A stretch of 64,000 nt of DNA from Treponema primitia ZAS-2 (lineage in GTDB: Bacteria > Spirochaetota > Spirochaetia > Treponematales > Breznakiellaceae). The position numbers and the translations under genes are program-made. The notes beneath the pieces are model-generated. The model saw only the letters and a program-made list of their open reading frames with translations, was not told the DNA's origin and made no database searches. Where the stretch lies: the NCBI RefSeq assembly GCF_000214375.1, contig NC_015578.1, positions 1,364,001 to 1,428,000 of the forward strand, written 5' to 3'. Shown piece after piece: positions 8,883-17,368 of the stretch (positions within the stretch are counted from its first letter, which is position 1; each line of letters starts with the position of its first letter).

Positions 8883-9158
8883 GTGATAATCCAATGGAAT
8901 GACGAGAAAAATACAGTGCTTAAACGTATACGGGGTGTTTCTTTTGAGCAGATCGTAATCCTCCTGGAAGAAAATACCATGATTGATATGCTGGATCATC
9001 CTAACAAAGAAAAATATGGTAACCAAAAGCTTATGCTTTTCAATATAGAAAATTATATTTATGTCGTTCCGGCTGTTATAGAAGGGGAATCAATTTTTCT
9101 GAAAACCATCTATCCAAGCCGAAAATATACGGAAAAATATCTGAGGGATAACAAATGA
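8883..9158 (+). CDS. BrnT-like toxin
   Basis: A 91-aa small basic protein starting with GTG. The N-terminal QWNDEKNTVLKRIRGVSFEQ matches the BrnT-type pattern (W-D-x-x-K-N ... G-V-S-F-E). The C-terminal FLKTIYPSRKYTEKYL is typical of a BrnT-related toxin subgroup. BrnT proteins are RelE-fold ribonucleases that inhibit translation. The stop codon overlaps the start of the next gene by 4 bases (ATGA), and that gene encodes a ribbon-helix-helix antitoxin, which supports the call. Activity is inferred. Confidence 0.75.
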   Translation: MIIQWNDEKNTVLKRIRGVSFEQIVILLEENTMIDMLDHPNKEKYGNQKLMLFNIENYIYVVPAVIEGESIFLKTIYPSRKYTEKYLRDNK

Positions 9159-9445
9159 AAAATATCAACAACAAATTTCTGGATGATGAAGAAAAAGATT
9201 TGGCTAAATCTATTGCAAATGATGAATGGCAGTCTATTGGCAATCTCGATCAGATGAAGCGTCTCTTACAGGAAGCGGCCAGGACAACTATGACAAAAGA
9301 TCAGCGCATGAATATCCGGCTTACAAAAAAAGACCTGGATGGAATTAAAACCAGGGCCCTTGCAGAAGGAATGCCCTATCAAACCTTAGTGTCAAGTATT
9401 ATACACAAGTATATAAGCGGCCAATTAACGGAAAAAGAAGCATAG
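9155..9445 (+). CDS. Ribbon-helix-helix (CopG/BrnA-like) antitoxin
   Basis: A 96-aa partner of the preceding toxin. The C-terminal half (QRMNIRLTKKDLDGIKTRAL, then EGMPYQTLVSSIIHKYI) is a ribbon-helix-helix DNA-binding domain. The acidic N-terminal half (DDEEKDLAKSIANDEWQS) fits the toxin-neutralising part. Such antitoxins usually repress their own promoter, here 8848-8876. Translation is coupled to the toxin through the 4-base overlap. Confidence 0.78.
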   Translation: MKNINNKFLDDEEKDLAKSIANDEWQSIGNLDQMKRLLQEAARTTMTKDQRMNIRLTKKDLDGIKTRALAEGMPYQTLVSSIIHKYISGQLTEKEA

Positions 9446-9528
9446 CATAGCATAGAAAAACATGGGAAACATTATGGATGGGCCTCTCTGTAATTCCTCT
9501 GTGATAAATCTTCATAGTATTTCTGCGC

Positions 9529-10710
9529 TTACCCTGGAAACGAACACCGCTCCATAACGCTTTCCCTGATAGCGGTATCTATCATCTCCCCCAGTTCCAG
9601 CCCCTCGTAGAGCCGGTTTGCTTCGCCGATGTCGCCCCGCAGTACCGGATGGGGGGGGCTGAAAAGGACGCAGCAGTCGGGGTAGGGGAGTATCGAGGTT
9701 TCGTAGGTGCCCAGTTCCACTGCCGCCCGGATGATGGATTCCTTGTCCATGCCGATCAGGGGGCGGAGTATGGGGAGTTTTACCCGGCTGCCGGTGCAGT
9801 TGATGTTTTCGATGGTTTGGCTGGCTACCTGGGAAAGGCTCTCTCCGGTGATGAGGCATTTGCTGCGCCGGTGTTTTGCCAGTTTTTCTGCGCACTCCAT
9901 CATGGCCATCCGCAGGAGCACCGTGGTCCACTCTTCCGGGGCCTGTTCCTTGATCCGCATCTGCAGGGAGGTGAAGCCTACGGTGAAAAGCCTTATCCCC
10001 AGAGAAAAGCGGCCCACGATTTCCGCTAGTTTTACTACTTTTTGCCGGGCTTCTTCGGAGGTGTAGGGGTAGGCGTGGAAGTAGACCGCGTCTATCTTCA
10101 TGCCCCGGGATGCCATCATGTAGCCTGCCACCGGGGAATCAATGCCCCCTGAAAGGAGGAGCAGCCCCCTGCCCGCAGTGCCTACCGGTAGGCCCCGGCG
10201 GCCTTGGCGGCTGAAACCATAAATATAGGCCCTTTCCCGGATTTCAACCGTAATCACCCCCTGGGGTTTGCGGACATCTACCCTGAGCTCCGGCACCGCT
10301 TCGCTTACCGCGTCCCCGGCGCCCCGGGCTATGCCGTAGGAGTCCAGGGGGAAACTTTTGTCGGTCCTGCGGGCTTCAATTTTGAAGCTCTCTATGCCCT
10401 GTGCGGCCAAGGCCTTCCCCTCGGCAACGCAGACGGCAAAGACCGCTTGGGGGCTTTTTTCGCAGATCCGGGTTTTTGCCCAGCCTGAAATCCCCATGAG
10501 CCGGTCCAGGGTCTCCTCAACCCGCGCTTCCCCTTCCTGGGGGGTGCGCACATAAAAGCGGCCTGCGGTGGTCAGTATCTTTGCCCCGGTTCCCCGGAGC
10601 AGGTCCCGGAGGTTCCGTTCCAGGATATCCTCAAAGCCCGCGCGGTTCCCCCCCTTCAAGGTCAGCTCCCCCAGCTTGAGCAAATAGAGGCTGGACTCCG
10701 AAGCTGCCAT
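9529..10710 (-). CDS. thiI: tRNA 4-thiouridine synthase ThiI
   Basis: ThiI adenylates U8 of tRNA and transfers sulfur to make 4-thiouridine; in some species it also serves thiamine synthesis. An N-terminal ferredoxin-like/THUMP region occupies about 1-165. The PP-loop LLLLSGGIDSPVAGYMM is near residues 183-199, and the C-terminal pyrophosphatase-like part ends the protein. The 393-aa length means the C-terminal rhodanese domain found in E. coli ThiI is absent, as in many other bacteria. The start overlaps the last base of the upstream cysteine desulfurase gene, its likely sulfur donor. Confidence 0.92.
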   Translation of the reverse strand: MAASESSLYLLKLGELTLKGGNRAGFEDILERNLRDLLRGTGAKILTTAGRFYVRTPQEGEARVEETLDRLMGISGWAKTRICEKSPQAVFAVCVAEGKALAAQGIESFKIEARRTDKSFPLDSYGIARGAGDAVSEAVPELRVDVRKPQGVITVEIRERAYIYGFSRQGRRGLPVGTAGRGLLLLSGGIDSPVAGYMMASRGMKIDAVYFHAYPYTSEEARQKVVKLAEIVGRFSLGIRLFTVGFTSLQMRIKEQAPEEWTTVLLRMAMMECAEKLAKHRRSKCLITGESLSQVASQTIENINCTGSRVKLPILRPLIGMDKESIIRAAVELGTYETSILPYPDCCVLFSPPHPVLRGDIGEANRLYEGLELGEMIDTAIRESVMERCSFPG

Positions 10711-11864
10711 TAGAGGGCCTCCAGAATTTTCTGTATTGCCCGGGTAAGCATCTCTATTTCTTCTATAGTAGTGGACCAGCCCTGGGAAAAGCGCACCCCC
10801 TCAAGGCTTTGGTCCCTCCCAATGCCCATGGCTTCCAGGACCGGCCGTTTTTGCTCCCGGGAAGAACAGGCGGAGCCGGTGGAAACTGCGAACCCCGCAT
10901 CGTCCAAGGCCCGGGCCATTACTTCCCCGGGTATGCCCCGGAAACCCGCCTGGAGTATCCAGGGGGAAAACCGGGGATCCTCATCACTGCGATCCTCCGG
11001 GATAAGGGTGCAGCGGTCCATGGAGCGGAGGGCCTGTATCAAGGGCTTCCAGCGTTTTGTGGCGGCGGCATACCCGGCCTCTACCGCTTCCCTGGTGGCG
11101 AAGGCTTCCATACATTCCGCCAAGGCCAGGGCGCCGGCGGTGTTTTCAGTACCCGGCCGTATGCCCCCCTCCTGGCCGCCTCCGACACCCAGCACTTCTA
11201 GGGGCTGCGGGCCTTTGGTCCCCCGGAGCCAGAGCAGGCCTACCCCCCGGGGCCCCCCGATTTTGTGGGCGCTGAAGGCCGCCGAATCCAGATCCCAGCC
11301 GCTAATATCCAGAGGTATCTTCCCCAGGGCTTGGACCAGATCGCTGTGCACATGGACCGGCGGCCCCTGTCTGGAGCTCTGGCGGATATACTTCACCAGT
11401 GCCCCCAGGTCCATCACCGCCCCGGTCTCGTTGTTCACCCCCATGATCGCCGCAAAACGCAGGGTGGGTATTTTGGCCAACGCCGCCTCCAGGGTGCTTT
11501 CCGTCACCCGGCCGTCTTTTTCAACCCCGATAGGCATAATTGTCGCTCCCAGCCGTTTCAGGACCAGGGCGTTTTCCCGCACCGAGGGGTGTTCTACCGA
11601 GGAAACCAGGGCGGCGGCATTTTTTCGCAGGAGCAGGGATTGCAGGGGGATGGCATTGGACTCGGTGCCCCCGGAACTGAAGTACAGCTGTTTTGGGGGC
11701 ACCCCCAGTACAGCGGCGCAGCGGGACCGGGCTGCCTCCAGGGTTTCCCGGGCTTGGCGGCCTTCAAGATGCCGGGACGAGGGGTTGCCGAAGGGGACCG
11801 AGCCGGAAGGGGAGGGAAGATCCAGCGGCAGCGCCGTGGCAGCCCAGTCAAAATAATGCCGCAT
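10710..11864 (-). CDS. Cysteine desulfurase (NifS/IscS family)
   Basis: A PLP enzyme that converts cysteine to alanine and a persulfide on its active-site cysteine. The PLP lysine lies in FSAHKIGGPRGVGLLWL. The catalytic cysteine is in VSTGSACSSREQKRP, the short-loop class I arrangement. FGNPSSRH and FSSGGTESNA are family motifs, and 384 aa is normal. It forms a two-gene operon with thiI (one-base overlap), which points to tRNA thiolation. The promoter must lie in the 140-base gap shared with the divergent arsR gene. Confidence 0.9.
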   Translation of the reverse strand: MRHYFDWAATALPLDLPSPSGSVPFGNPSSRHLEGRQARETLEAARSRCAAVLGVPPKQLYFSSGGTESNAIPLQSLLLRKNAAALVSSVEHPSVRENALVLKRLGATIMPIGVEKDGRVTESTLEAALAKIPTLRFAAIMGVNNETGAVMDLGALVKYIRQSSRQGPPVHVHSDLVQALGKIPLDISGWDLDSAAFSAHKIGGPRGVGLLWLRGTKGPQPLEVLGVGGGQEGGIRPGTENTAGALALAECMEAFATREAVEAGYAAATKRWKPLIQALRSMDRCTLIPEDRSDEDPRFSPWILQAGFRGIPGEVMARALDDAGFAVSTGSACSSREQKRPVLEAMGIGRDQSLEGVRFSQGWSTTIEEIEMLTRAIQKILEAL

Positions 11865-11967
11865 ATACTTGGATCATAATAAAATGACCACCGCCGGGCA
11901 AGTGGTGAATTTCTCGCTGAAGATAGCTGCAAAGTCTCTCTTAGTTCAAAAAAACAAAAAAAAACAT

Positions 11968-12014
11968 TGACTATCCACAAAGACCATGCAATGCTAAATT
12001 CATATGGATAGTCA
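11968..12014. promoter_or_regulatory. 9-bp inverted repeat around the arsR start
   Basis: TGACTATCC (11968-11976) and GGATAGTCA (12006-12014) are perfect inverted copies separated by 29 bases. They span the intergenic gap and the ATG (12004) of the ArsR-type regulator. A weak TTGACT -35-like box overlaps the left arm. It could be the operator for autoregulation or a hairpin that hides the start codon; the wide spacing makes either call tentative. Confidence 0.4.
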
Positions 12015-12321
12015 GCTTGCTTGTACCGAAATGGCTGTTGTTAATGAATATTCACGAAAAATGAAGGTCTGTGGTCATCCTGTGCGCTTAAAACTACTTT
12101 GTCATATCTACAGACAGGGGGACCCCTGTGTAACCAACCTTTGGACCAGCCTGGGGGAAAGCCAGCCGGTTATAAGCCAGCATCTGGCGATTCTCAAGGA
12201 AAACCGGGTGGTGGATTCCGTGGTTCAGGGAAACCGTCGTATTTATTCAATCTGTGATGATTTTATCAGGGAAGTGATAGCCAAAATGGTCGCCGAAGTG
12301 GGCGAACAGGGGCCATGCTGA
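12004..12321 (+). CDS. ArsR-family transcriptional regulator
   Basis: A 105-aa winged-helix repressor. The core HPVRLKLLCHIYRQGDPCVT and the recognition-helix segment ESQPVISQHLAILKENRVVD are typical of ArsR/SmtB proteins. The metal-box ELCVCDL is not present; cysteines occur at about positions 6, 22, 32 and 40, so the sensed signal is unclear. The upstream gene pair on the opposite strand handles sulfur, so sensing of sulfur or redox state is possible but only inferred. No good Shine-Dalgarno precedes the ATG. Confidence 0.82.
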   Translation: MDSQLACTEMAVVNEYSRKMKVCGHPVRLKLLCHIYRQGDPCVTNLWTSLGESQPVISQHLAILKENRVVDSVVQGNRRIYSICDDFIREVIAKMVAEVGEQGPC

Positions 12322-12360
12322 AAACTCAGGTTTCCGAGGTATGGGTTTTCAGCTGTTTTT
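12317..12360 (+). terminator. Intrinsic terminator of arsR
   Basis: GCTGAAAAC (12317-12325) pairs perfectly with GTTTTCAGC (12345-12353) and is followed by a T-rich tract (TGTTTTT). The stem includes the arsR stop codon and reaches into the end of the convergent transferase gene. Confidence 0.7.
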
Positions 12361-13411
12361 GAATTGCCCGGTTTGCAAAGTGGATGAAGGTGAAAAAACC
12401 AGCCGTCGCCGCATAGGCTGCCCCCAGTAAAAGTATCGAGAGGCCGCCCTTAAACCGCAGGGACTCAAATACCAGGACACCCAACAAAATTTGCAATCCA
12501 TAGAGAACCGCATCCACTTTTCGGGAGCTGAGGCCCATATTCATTAGTTTATGATGAATATGAAGCCGATCAGGGCTGTCAATCCGCCGCCCGTCCCTGA
12601 GTCTGCGCCAAATGGCGGCGATGGTGTCAAAGATCGGGATGCTGAGCAGCGCAGCGGCGTAGAAGACCGGTATACCGGTGCCGGTCCCGTTGCTCAGAGG
12701 GAGCAGCGCCAGGGTGAAGCCCAGAAACTGGCTGCCCCCATCGCCCATGAATATCCTGGCCCGGGGAAAGGGTAAATTAAACACCAGAAAGCCCCCCAAA
12801 GCCGCCACAAGGCAGAGAGCGAGGAGGCTTGTGGGGCCTCCGTTGGGAGAATGCATAAAAATAAGAGCATAAAACAGGGCCGCCAGGGCCGAAACCCCTC
12901 CGGCCAGGCCGTCCACCCCGTCAATGAAGTTTACCGCATTGGTGAGCCCCACTATCCAGAGGAAAGTAATGGGGTAGCGCAGCCAAATGAGCTCCCCCAG
13001 GGATCCAATATTGAAGGGAAATATCCTGTTAAAGGTATAATTGGGGATAAGCACCAAAATTCCCGCGATAAACTGGATAAACAGCTTATACCGGGGCGCC
13101 ATGGGATGGAAATCATCAAAAACACCGGAAATAAAGATGATGATTATCGAAATCAGGGGGAATATGAAGCTTGGCCCTAAAAGTGCATTGGGAAGTTTTA
13201 TCCCCAGGGCCGGAACCAGGAAGATAATGCCAAAAACTACCAGTATAAAAGCCGTTGCGAAGCCTAGTCCCCCCAGGCGGGGTACCTCGCCGGTGTGGAT
13301 TTTCCGCTCATCAATGGGATCAAACCAGGCTTTTTTACGGGACAGACGAAGAACTATGGCTACAAAAGTGCAGGACAAAACAAATGTTGTAGTAATAATC
13401 CCCAAAGCCAT
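12326..13411 (-). CDS. Undecaprenyl-phosphate sugar-1-phosphate transferase (WecA/TagO family)
   Basis: An integral membrane enzyme that moves a sugar 1-phosphate, commonly GlcNAc-1-P, from its UDP donor to undecaprenyl phosphate to start a surface glycan. The family motifs are all visible: DERKIHTGEVPRLGG, the DDFHPMAPRYKL loop, NAVNFIDGVDGLAGG, FMGDGGSQFLGF and the HIHH motif in DRLHIHHKLMNMG. About ten or eleven membrane segments fill the 361 aa. The HIHH motif favours WecA-type over MraY. The exact sugar is not determinable here. Confidence 0.85.
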   Translation of the reverse strand: MALGIITTTFVLSCTFVAIVLRLSRKKAWFDPIDERKIHTGEVPRLGGLGFATAFILVVFGIIFLVPALGIKLPNALLGPSFIFPLISIIIIFISGVFDDFHPMAPRYKLFIQFIAGILVLIPNYTFNRIFPFNIGSLGELIWLRYPITFLWIVGLTNAVNFIDGVDGLAGGVSALAALFYALIFMHSPNGGPTSLLALCLVAALGGFLVFNLPFPRARIFMGDGGSQFLGFTLALLPLSNGTGTGIPVFYAAALLSIPIFDTIAAIWRRLRDGRRIDSPDRLHIHHKLMNMGLSSRKVDAVLYGLQILLGVLVFESLRFKGGLSILLLGAAYAATAGFFTFIHFANRAIQKQLKTHTSET

Positions 13412-13656
13412 TCCACAGTACCCCCGACCTATGCATTATAAACATACAAAATCTAATCCAAAGCCAAGTTGAATTTCAGGTTTTTATATTATCATAAAAA
13501 AAAAACTACCGCTATGGGTGTATAAAAGGATAGATTTCTTTTTTTCAGCTTTTCCAATAAACGATTGAAAAATACCCGGAAAAAGCGTATAAGTAGTTGA
13601 TATTTTATGGGATGCCGGTTTTTGAAAATATCGCGGTTTTCCAGGGGGATCTTTTC

Positions 13657-16140
13657 ATGGTAGTACTGAAATTCGGGGGCACTTCGGTTGGGTCCCCAGA
13701 GGCGATTCGGAAATTGATAGGTATTCTGGGTGATTCGGAGCATGCCGGTAAAGTCCGGGTAGTGGTGGTTTCCGCCCTGTCCGGGGTTACCGACAGCCTT
13801 ATCGGCCTGGCCCGGCAGGCGGCGGAGGGCGAAGTTGCCCGGGCGGCTCTTAAGACCCTGGAAGAACGGCACCGCAAAATAAGCCATGCCTTCCTTGCCG
13901 GGACAGAGCGGCAGGAAACGGACGCCGCCATAAAGGCTTCCTTTGCGGAGCTGAGCCGTACCCTGGACGGTATAGGTATACTCCGGGAGCTTTCCCCCCG
14001 GAGCTTTGATTATGTGATGAGCTTTGGGGAACGGCTGTCTGCGGCTCTCCTTGCCCATATCTGCACCGCCCAGGGTGTTCAGGCGGAATACCTGGACGCC
14101 CGGCCCCTGGTCCTGACCGACGGCAACTATGGGTCTGCCCGGTATCAGGGCGATGAAAGCTACAGCCGCATCCGGTCCTACCTTAAAAAACACCCGGCCC
14201 TTCAAATAGCCACGGGCTTTATCGGGTCAAACGCCGAAGGGCATACCACCACCCTGGGCCGGGGGGGATCGGACCTGAGCGCCGCCATTTTCGGCGCCGC
14301 CATGGGGGCAAAATGTGTGGAAATCTGGACCGATGTGGACGGCATACTTACCGCGGACCCGAAGCTTGTTAAGACCGCTTTCAAAATTGATTCTCTGTCA
14401 TATAATGAAGCTATGGAGCTTTCCCATTTTGGCGCCAAAGTTCTTCATCCCCCCACGGTGCGTCCTGCCCTGGAAAAAGGCATACCCATAGTGATACGGA
14501 ATACCTTCAATCCCCCAGGGGGGGGCACCCGGATCGCCGACGACGCGGATCCGGGGAATTACCCCATACGGGGGATCTCTTCTATGGGAAATGTGACCCT
14601 GGTCCGGGTGCAGGGTTCGGGCATGGTGGGGATGACCGGCTTCTCCGCCCGGCTTTTTGGCGCCCTGGCCCGGAAGGGGATCAGTATCATCCTCATTACC
14701 CAGGCCTCCAGCGAATACTCCATCTGCGTTGTGGTTGCACCCCAGGACGGACCCCTGGCGGCAGCTGTTATAGGGGAGGAATTTGAGCGGGAAATCGCTT
14801 CCGGGGCCATTGAGGCGCCTGCGGTGATGGAGGACCTGGCGATTATAGCCGTGGTGGGTTCCAATATGGAGCATACCACGGGCATTTCCGGCAAGGTCTT
14901 CCACGCCCTGGGCCGGAACGGGATCAACGTGGTGGCCATAGCCCAGGGTTCCTCGGAAATCAACATCTCCGCAGTTATCGGCGCCCAGGATGTGGCCAAG
15001 GCCCTGAACGCGATTCACGAGGCCTTTTTCCTGGCCGGGGTCCGCACGGTCAACCTCTTCCTCATCGGCATCGGCAATATAGGCGGAACCCTGCTGGACC
15101 AGATCACCAGCCATAAAGAGACCCTGGCTGACCAGTATAAAATACGGATCAACCTGGTGGGGGTGGCCAATTCCAGCCGGATGATCTTCAACCCTGCAGG
15201 CTTGGAACCGAAAAAGATCCGGGGGGTCCTCAGTTCCGGGGATATCAAACAGGGCTCAGCAGGTACCGAACTACTCCCCCTGACCTTGCCTGAATTTATC
15301 CGCAAGATGAAATCCTTCAACCTCCCCACCACCGCCTTCTGCGACTGTACCGCCAACCCCGATGTGGCCGCTGTTTACGCAGAGATACTGCAGGCCGCCA
15401 TACCCGTGGTCACCCCCAACAAGCGGGCCAACTCCGGTTCCCTGGATTACTACAAAACCATCACCGGCTATTCCCGTGACCGGGGCATCCCCTATCTCTA
15501 CGAAACCACGGTCTGCGCGGGGCTCCCGGTAATCTCGGTGCTCCGGGACCTGGCCCTTTCCGGGGACAAGGTCCGGCGCATTGAGGCGGTGCTTTCCGGC
15601 ACCCTGAGCTTCATTTTCAACAACTTTGACGGCAGCAAAACCTTTTCCGCCCTGGTCCGGGAAGCCAAGGCCAAAGGCTACACCGAGCCGGACCCCCGGG
15701 ACGACCTCAACGCCATGGACGCCGCCCGCAAAGCCCTGATCCTGGCCCGGGAATGCGGCATGTCCCTGGAATTTCCCGCCGTAGCCATTGAGCCCATACT
15801 TCCCCCCTCCTGCTTCAAGGCCAACGGGGTTGAAGCCTTCTTTACGGAACTGGAAAAGGCCGACGCCGACTTTGAAAAGCGCCGCCTGGAAGCCGCCAAA
15901 GAGGGCAAGGTCCTGCGCTATGTTTCAATCATCGAGGAAGGTTCCGCCCGGCTCTCCCTCCGGGCCGAATCCCCGGGCAGCCCCTTCCTGTCCCTGGTGG
16001 ACTCGGACAACATCGTGGTGATCACCACGGACCGGTATTCCAAACTGCCCATGGTGATAAAAGGCCCCGGAGCCGGCGCCCAGGTAACCGCCGGCGGGGT
16101 ATTCGCGGACATACTGCGGATCGCCAGGACCCTGGTGTAA
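13657..16140 (+). CDS. thrA: Bifunctional aspartokinase / homoserine dehydrogenase
   Basis: A fused enzyme that catalyses the first and third steps from aspartate to threonine and methionine. The N-terminal kinase starts with VVLKFGGTSVGS, and the regulatory ACT pair lies at about residues 310-465. The homoserine dehydrogenase half begins at the nucleotide-binding LFLIGIGNIGGTLLDQI (about 470) and ends near residue 827. The ATG at 13657 is preferred over 13597 because it follows a CAGGGGG sequence and begins directly at the conserved kinase N-terminus. Feedback control by threonine through the ACT domains is expected from the family. Confidence 0.92.
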   Translation: MVVLKFGGTSVGSPEAIRKLIGILGDSEHAGKVRVVVVSALSGVTDSLIGLARQAAEGEVARAALKTLEERHRKISHAFLAGTERQETDAAIKASFAELSRTLDGIGILRELSPRSFDYVMSFGERLSAALLAHICTAQGVQAEYLDARPLVLTDGNYGSARYQGDESYSRIRSYLKKHPALQIATGFIGSNAEGHTTTLGRGGSDLSAAIFGAAMGAKCVEIWTDVDGILTADPKLVKTAFKIDSLSYNEAMELSHFGAKVLHPPTVRPALEKGIPIVIRNTFNPPGGGTRIADDADPGNYPIRGISSMGNVTLVRVQGSGMVGMTGFSARLFGALARKGISIILITQASSEYSICVVVAPQDGPLAAAVIGEEFEREIASGAIEAPAVMEDLAIIAVVGSNMEHTTGISGKVFHALGRNGINVVAIAQGSSEINISAVIGAQDVAKALNAIHEAFFLAGVRTVNLFLIGIGNIGGTLLDQITSHKETLADQYKIRINLVGVANSSRMIFNPAGLEPKKIRGVLSSGDIKQGSAGTELLPLTLPEFIRKMKSFNLPTTAFCDCTANPDVAAVYAEILQAAIPVVTPNKRANSGSLDYYKTITGYSRDRGIPYLYETTVCAGLPVISVLRDLALSGDKVRRIEAVLSGTLSFIFNNFDGSKTFSALVREAKAKGYTEPDPRDDLNAMDAARKALILARECGMSLEFPAVAIEPILPPSCFKANGVEAFFTELEKADADFEKRRLEAAKEGKVLRYVSIIEEGSARLSLRAESPGSPFLSLVDSDNIVVITTDRYSKLPMVIKGPGAGAQVTAGGVFADILRIARTLV

Positions 16141-16154
16141 GGGGCGCAGCGGAC

Positions 16155-16179
16155 TTTACGAATTTTAGTAAAATTCTTC
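16155..16179. repeat. 25-nt palindromic repeat, copy 1
   Basis: The core GAATTTTAGTAAAATTC (16160-16176) is a perfect 7-bp inverted repeat with an AGT loop. The same 25 bases recur exactly at 17083-17107. Copy 1 lies 14 bases after the thrA stop and could serve as a terminator hairpin, but exact recurrence suggests a repeated element. Confidence 0.75.
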
Positions 16180-16186
16180 GAGTAAG

Positions 16187-16408
16187 GGAACCATTGGCGG
16201 GGCCGGTGATTCCAAAAACATCGCCGCCACCAGCGGCGGCGGGGTGAATAAAGCCGGCGCCGGGACCTTCACCTTGAGCGCAGGAACCATCAGCGCCAAT
16301 ACCGAAAGGCAACGCAAGAAAACGGGGGCCGTAGGGCGCAATGCCCCCGGGAAGAAAAAGGCGCTGGCAACGCGCACACCACCAAAGACTTGTACTACCG
16401 ATAATTAA
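16187..16408 (+). pseudogene. Fragment of a beta-helix repeat lipoprotein gene
   Basis: A 73-codon open stretch ending at the TAA 16406-16408, with no start codon of its own. Its first part reads GTIGGAGDSKNIAATSGGGV, then a TFTLSAGTISANT segment. These are the GGGV and TFTxSxGTI repeats that fill the large proteins encoded at 20698-25701 and 29220-32744. After about 45 residues it turns into a basic tail unlike those proteins. It is best read as the remnant 3' end of another member of the family, left by recombination or deletion. Confidence 0.75.
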
Positions 16409-16424
16409 CCCTTAAACTGTTCGT

Positions 16425-16676
16425 ATGTTTCCGAATATCGAATACAATGAAGCGGCGTTCAAGCACGGTGTGACAGAAACCGCCATTCGCTATGCCCTCT
16501 GGCATCCCCTTCATGAACAATTGCTCGAAGCCTATAAAAACAAATGGCTTGTCATCGGGTATGATACCACCGGAAATTTGATAGAAGTCGCATATAATAT
16601 CATTGATGATGAAACGGTTAATGTCTTTCATGCAATGCCATGCAGAAAGAAATTTTTTGGCGAGCTTACATTATAG
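16425..16676 (+). CDS. Small putative toxin (BrnT/DUF4258-like)
   Basis: An 83-aa protein. The pattern EYNEAAFKHGVTETAIRYAL, then LVIGYDTTGNLIEVAYN and INVFHAM-like VNVFHAMPCRKKFF, recalls the beta-rich small toxin folds (BrnT/DUF4258 group) common in anaerobes. The next gene begins 9 bases downstream and is an antitoxin-sized helical protein, consistent with a toxin-antitoxin pair. Function is inferred from architecture. Confidence 0.6.
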   Translation: MFPNIEYNEAAFKHGVTETAIRYALWHPLHEQLLEAYKNKWLVIGYDTTGNLIEVAYNIIDDETVNVFHAMPCRKKFFGELTL

Positions 16677-16685
16677 GAGAAACCC

Positions 16686-16934
16686 ATGGCAAGAATGACC
16701 GAGGAAGAAGCACATGCTTTGGATGAAGCAATTACCAATGCCGATATAACCCTTAAACCGGGCAAAGGCGGTATGTTTATCCGCCAGCGGGAGCTGCTTG
16801 ACGCTTTGGACCGCCCAAGCGCCGACTATATCATGACCCGCGCGATGGCCACCAACAAAATGCCCCTGCAAATTCTGGGTGAACTGGTGCATGAACAAAT
16901 CATTCAAAACAAAGAGGCTCTCGCACAGGGCTAA
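16686..16934 (+). CDS. Putative antitoxin partner
   Basis: An 82-aa mainly helical protein with the sequence RQRELLDALDRPSADYIMTR near the middle. The ATG follows AGGAGA (16676-16681) with short spacing and lies directly after the toxin-like gene. No clear DNA-binding motif was identified, so the antitoxin role rests on size, order and spacing. Both genes lie between the two copies of the 25-nt palindrome. Confidence 0.55.
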   Translation: MARMTEEEAHALDEAITNADITLKPGKGGMFIRQRELLDALDRPSADYIMTRAMATNKMPLQILGELVHEQIIQNKEALAQG

Positions 16935-17368
16935 CAGGCGCCGGATTTACGCTTCCCCCTTTCTTTTTTGGGGGCTGACGAGTTGCGGAAATAGGGGTTT
17001 TTGATATGCCTTACATCGGAATCCGTAATAAAACAGAAAAATTGCCTTTTTAGCCCCCCCAGTCATGGGCCCTCCCGCTACTTTTACGAATTTTAGTAAA
17101 ATTCTTCACAAAAAAGTGGAAAATTTCTTTTTATTGGTATATTATACTCATGTAGTCAGAAATAGGGGGATATATGTCAGATAGCCCATATACCCGTTTT
17201 CGCTCTCTTTGTAATCTGCGCTTATTGCGGAAGCTTATTTATTATATGTGTAATGGGAATACTATGATATATTTCTTACATCCTAACAATTCCGATAGGA
17301 TTACTAAGATAAGTCCTACATCTTTCAGATTCCCAATCTCATGCTGCATTATGCTAAGGAGCTGTGCT
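16935..17368. other. Intergenic leader of the lipoprotein cluster
   Basis: It contains a C5/G5 hairpin-like stretch near 16964-16984, the second 25-nt palindrome (17083-17107), and a TATACT -10 box at 17144-17149. It also holds an in-frame ATG at 17174 that reads MSDSPYT and stays open into the lipoprotein gene. About 170 bases between that ATG and the lipoprotein start have no counterpart before the second copy (A2). Confidence 0.5.
17083..17107. repeat. 25-nt palindromic repeat, copy 2
   Basis: Exact second copy of 16155-16179, with the palindromic core at 17088-17104. The two copies bracket the gene fragment and the toxin-antitoxin-like pair. Confidence 0.75.

Noticed and set aside
16500-17300. 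MSDSPYT frame (17174) as a separate small gene
   Set aside because: It has no stop before the lipoprotein start and is in the same frame, so it is either an N-terminal extension or untranslated leader.
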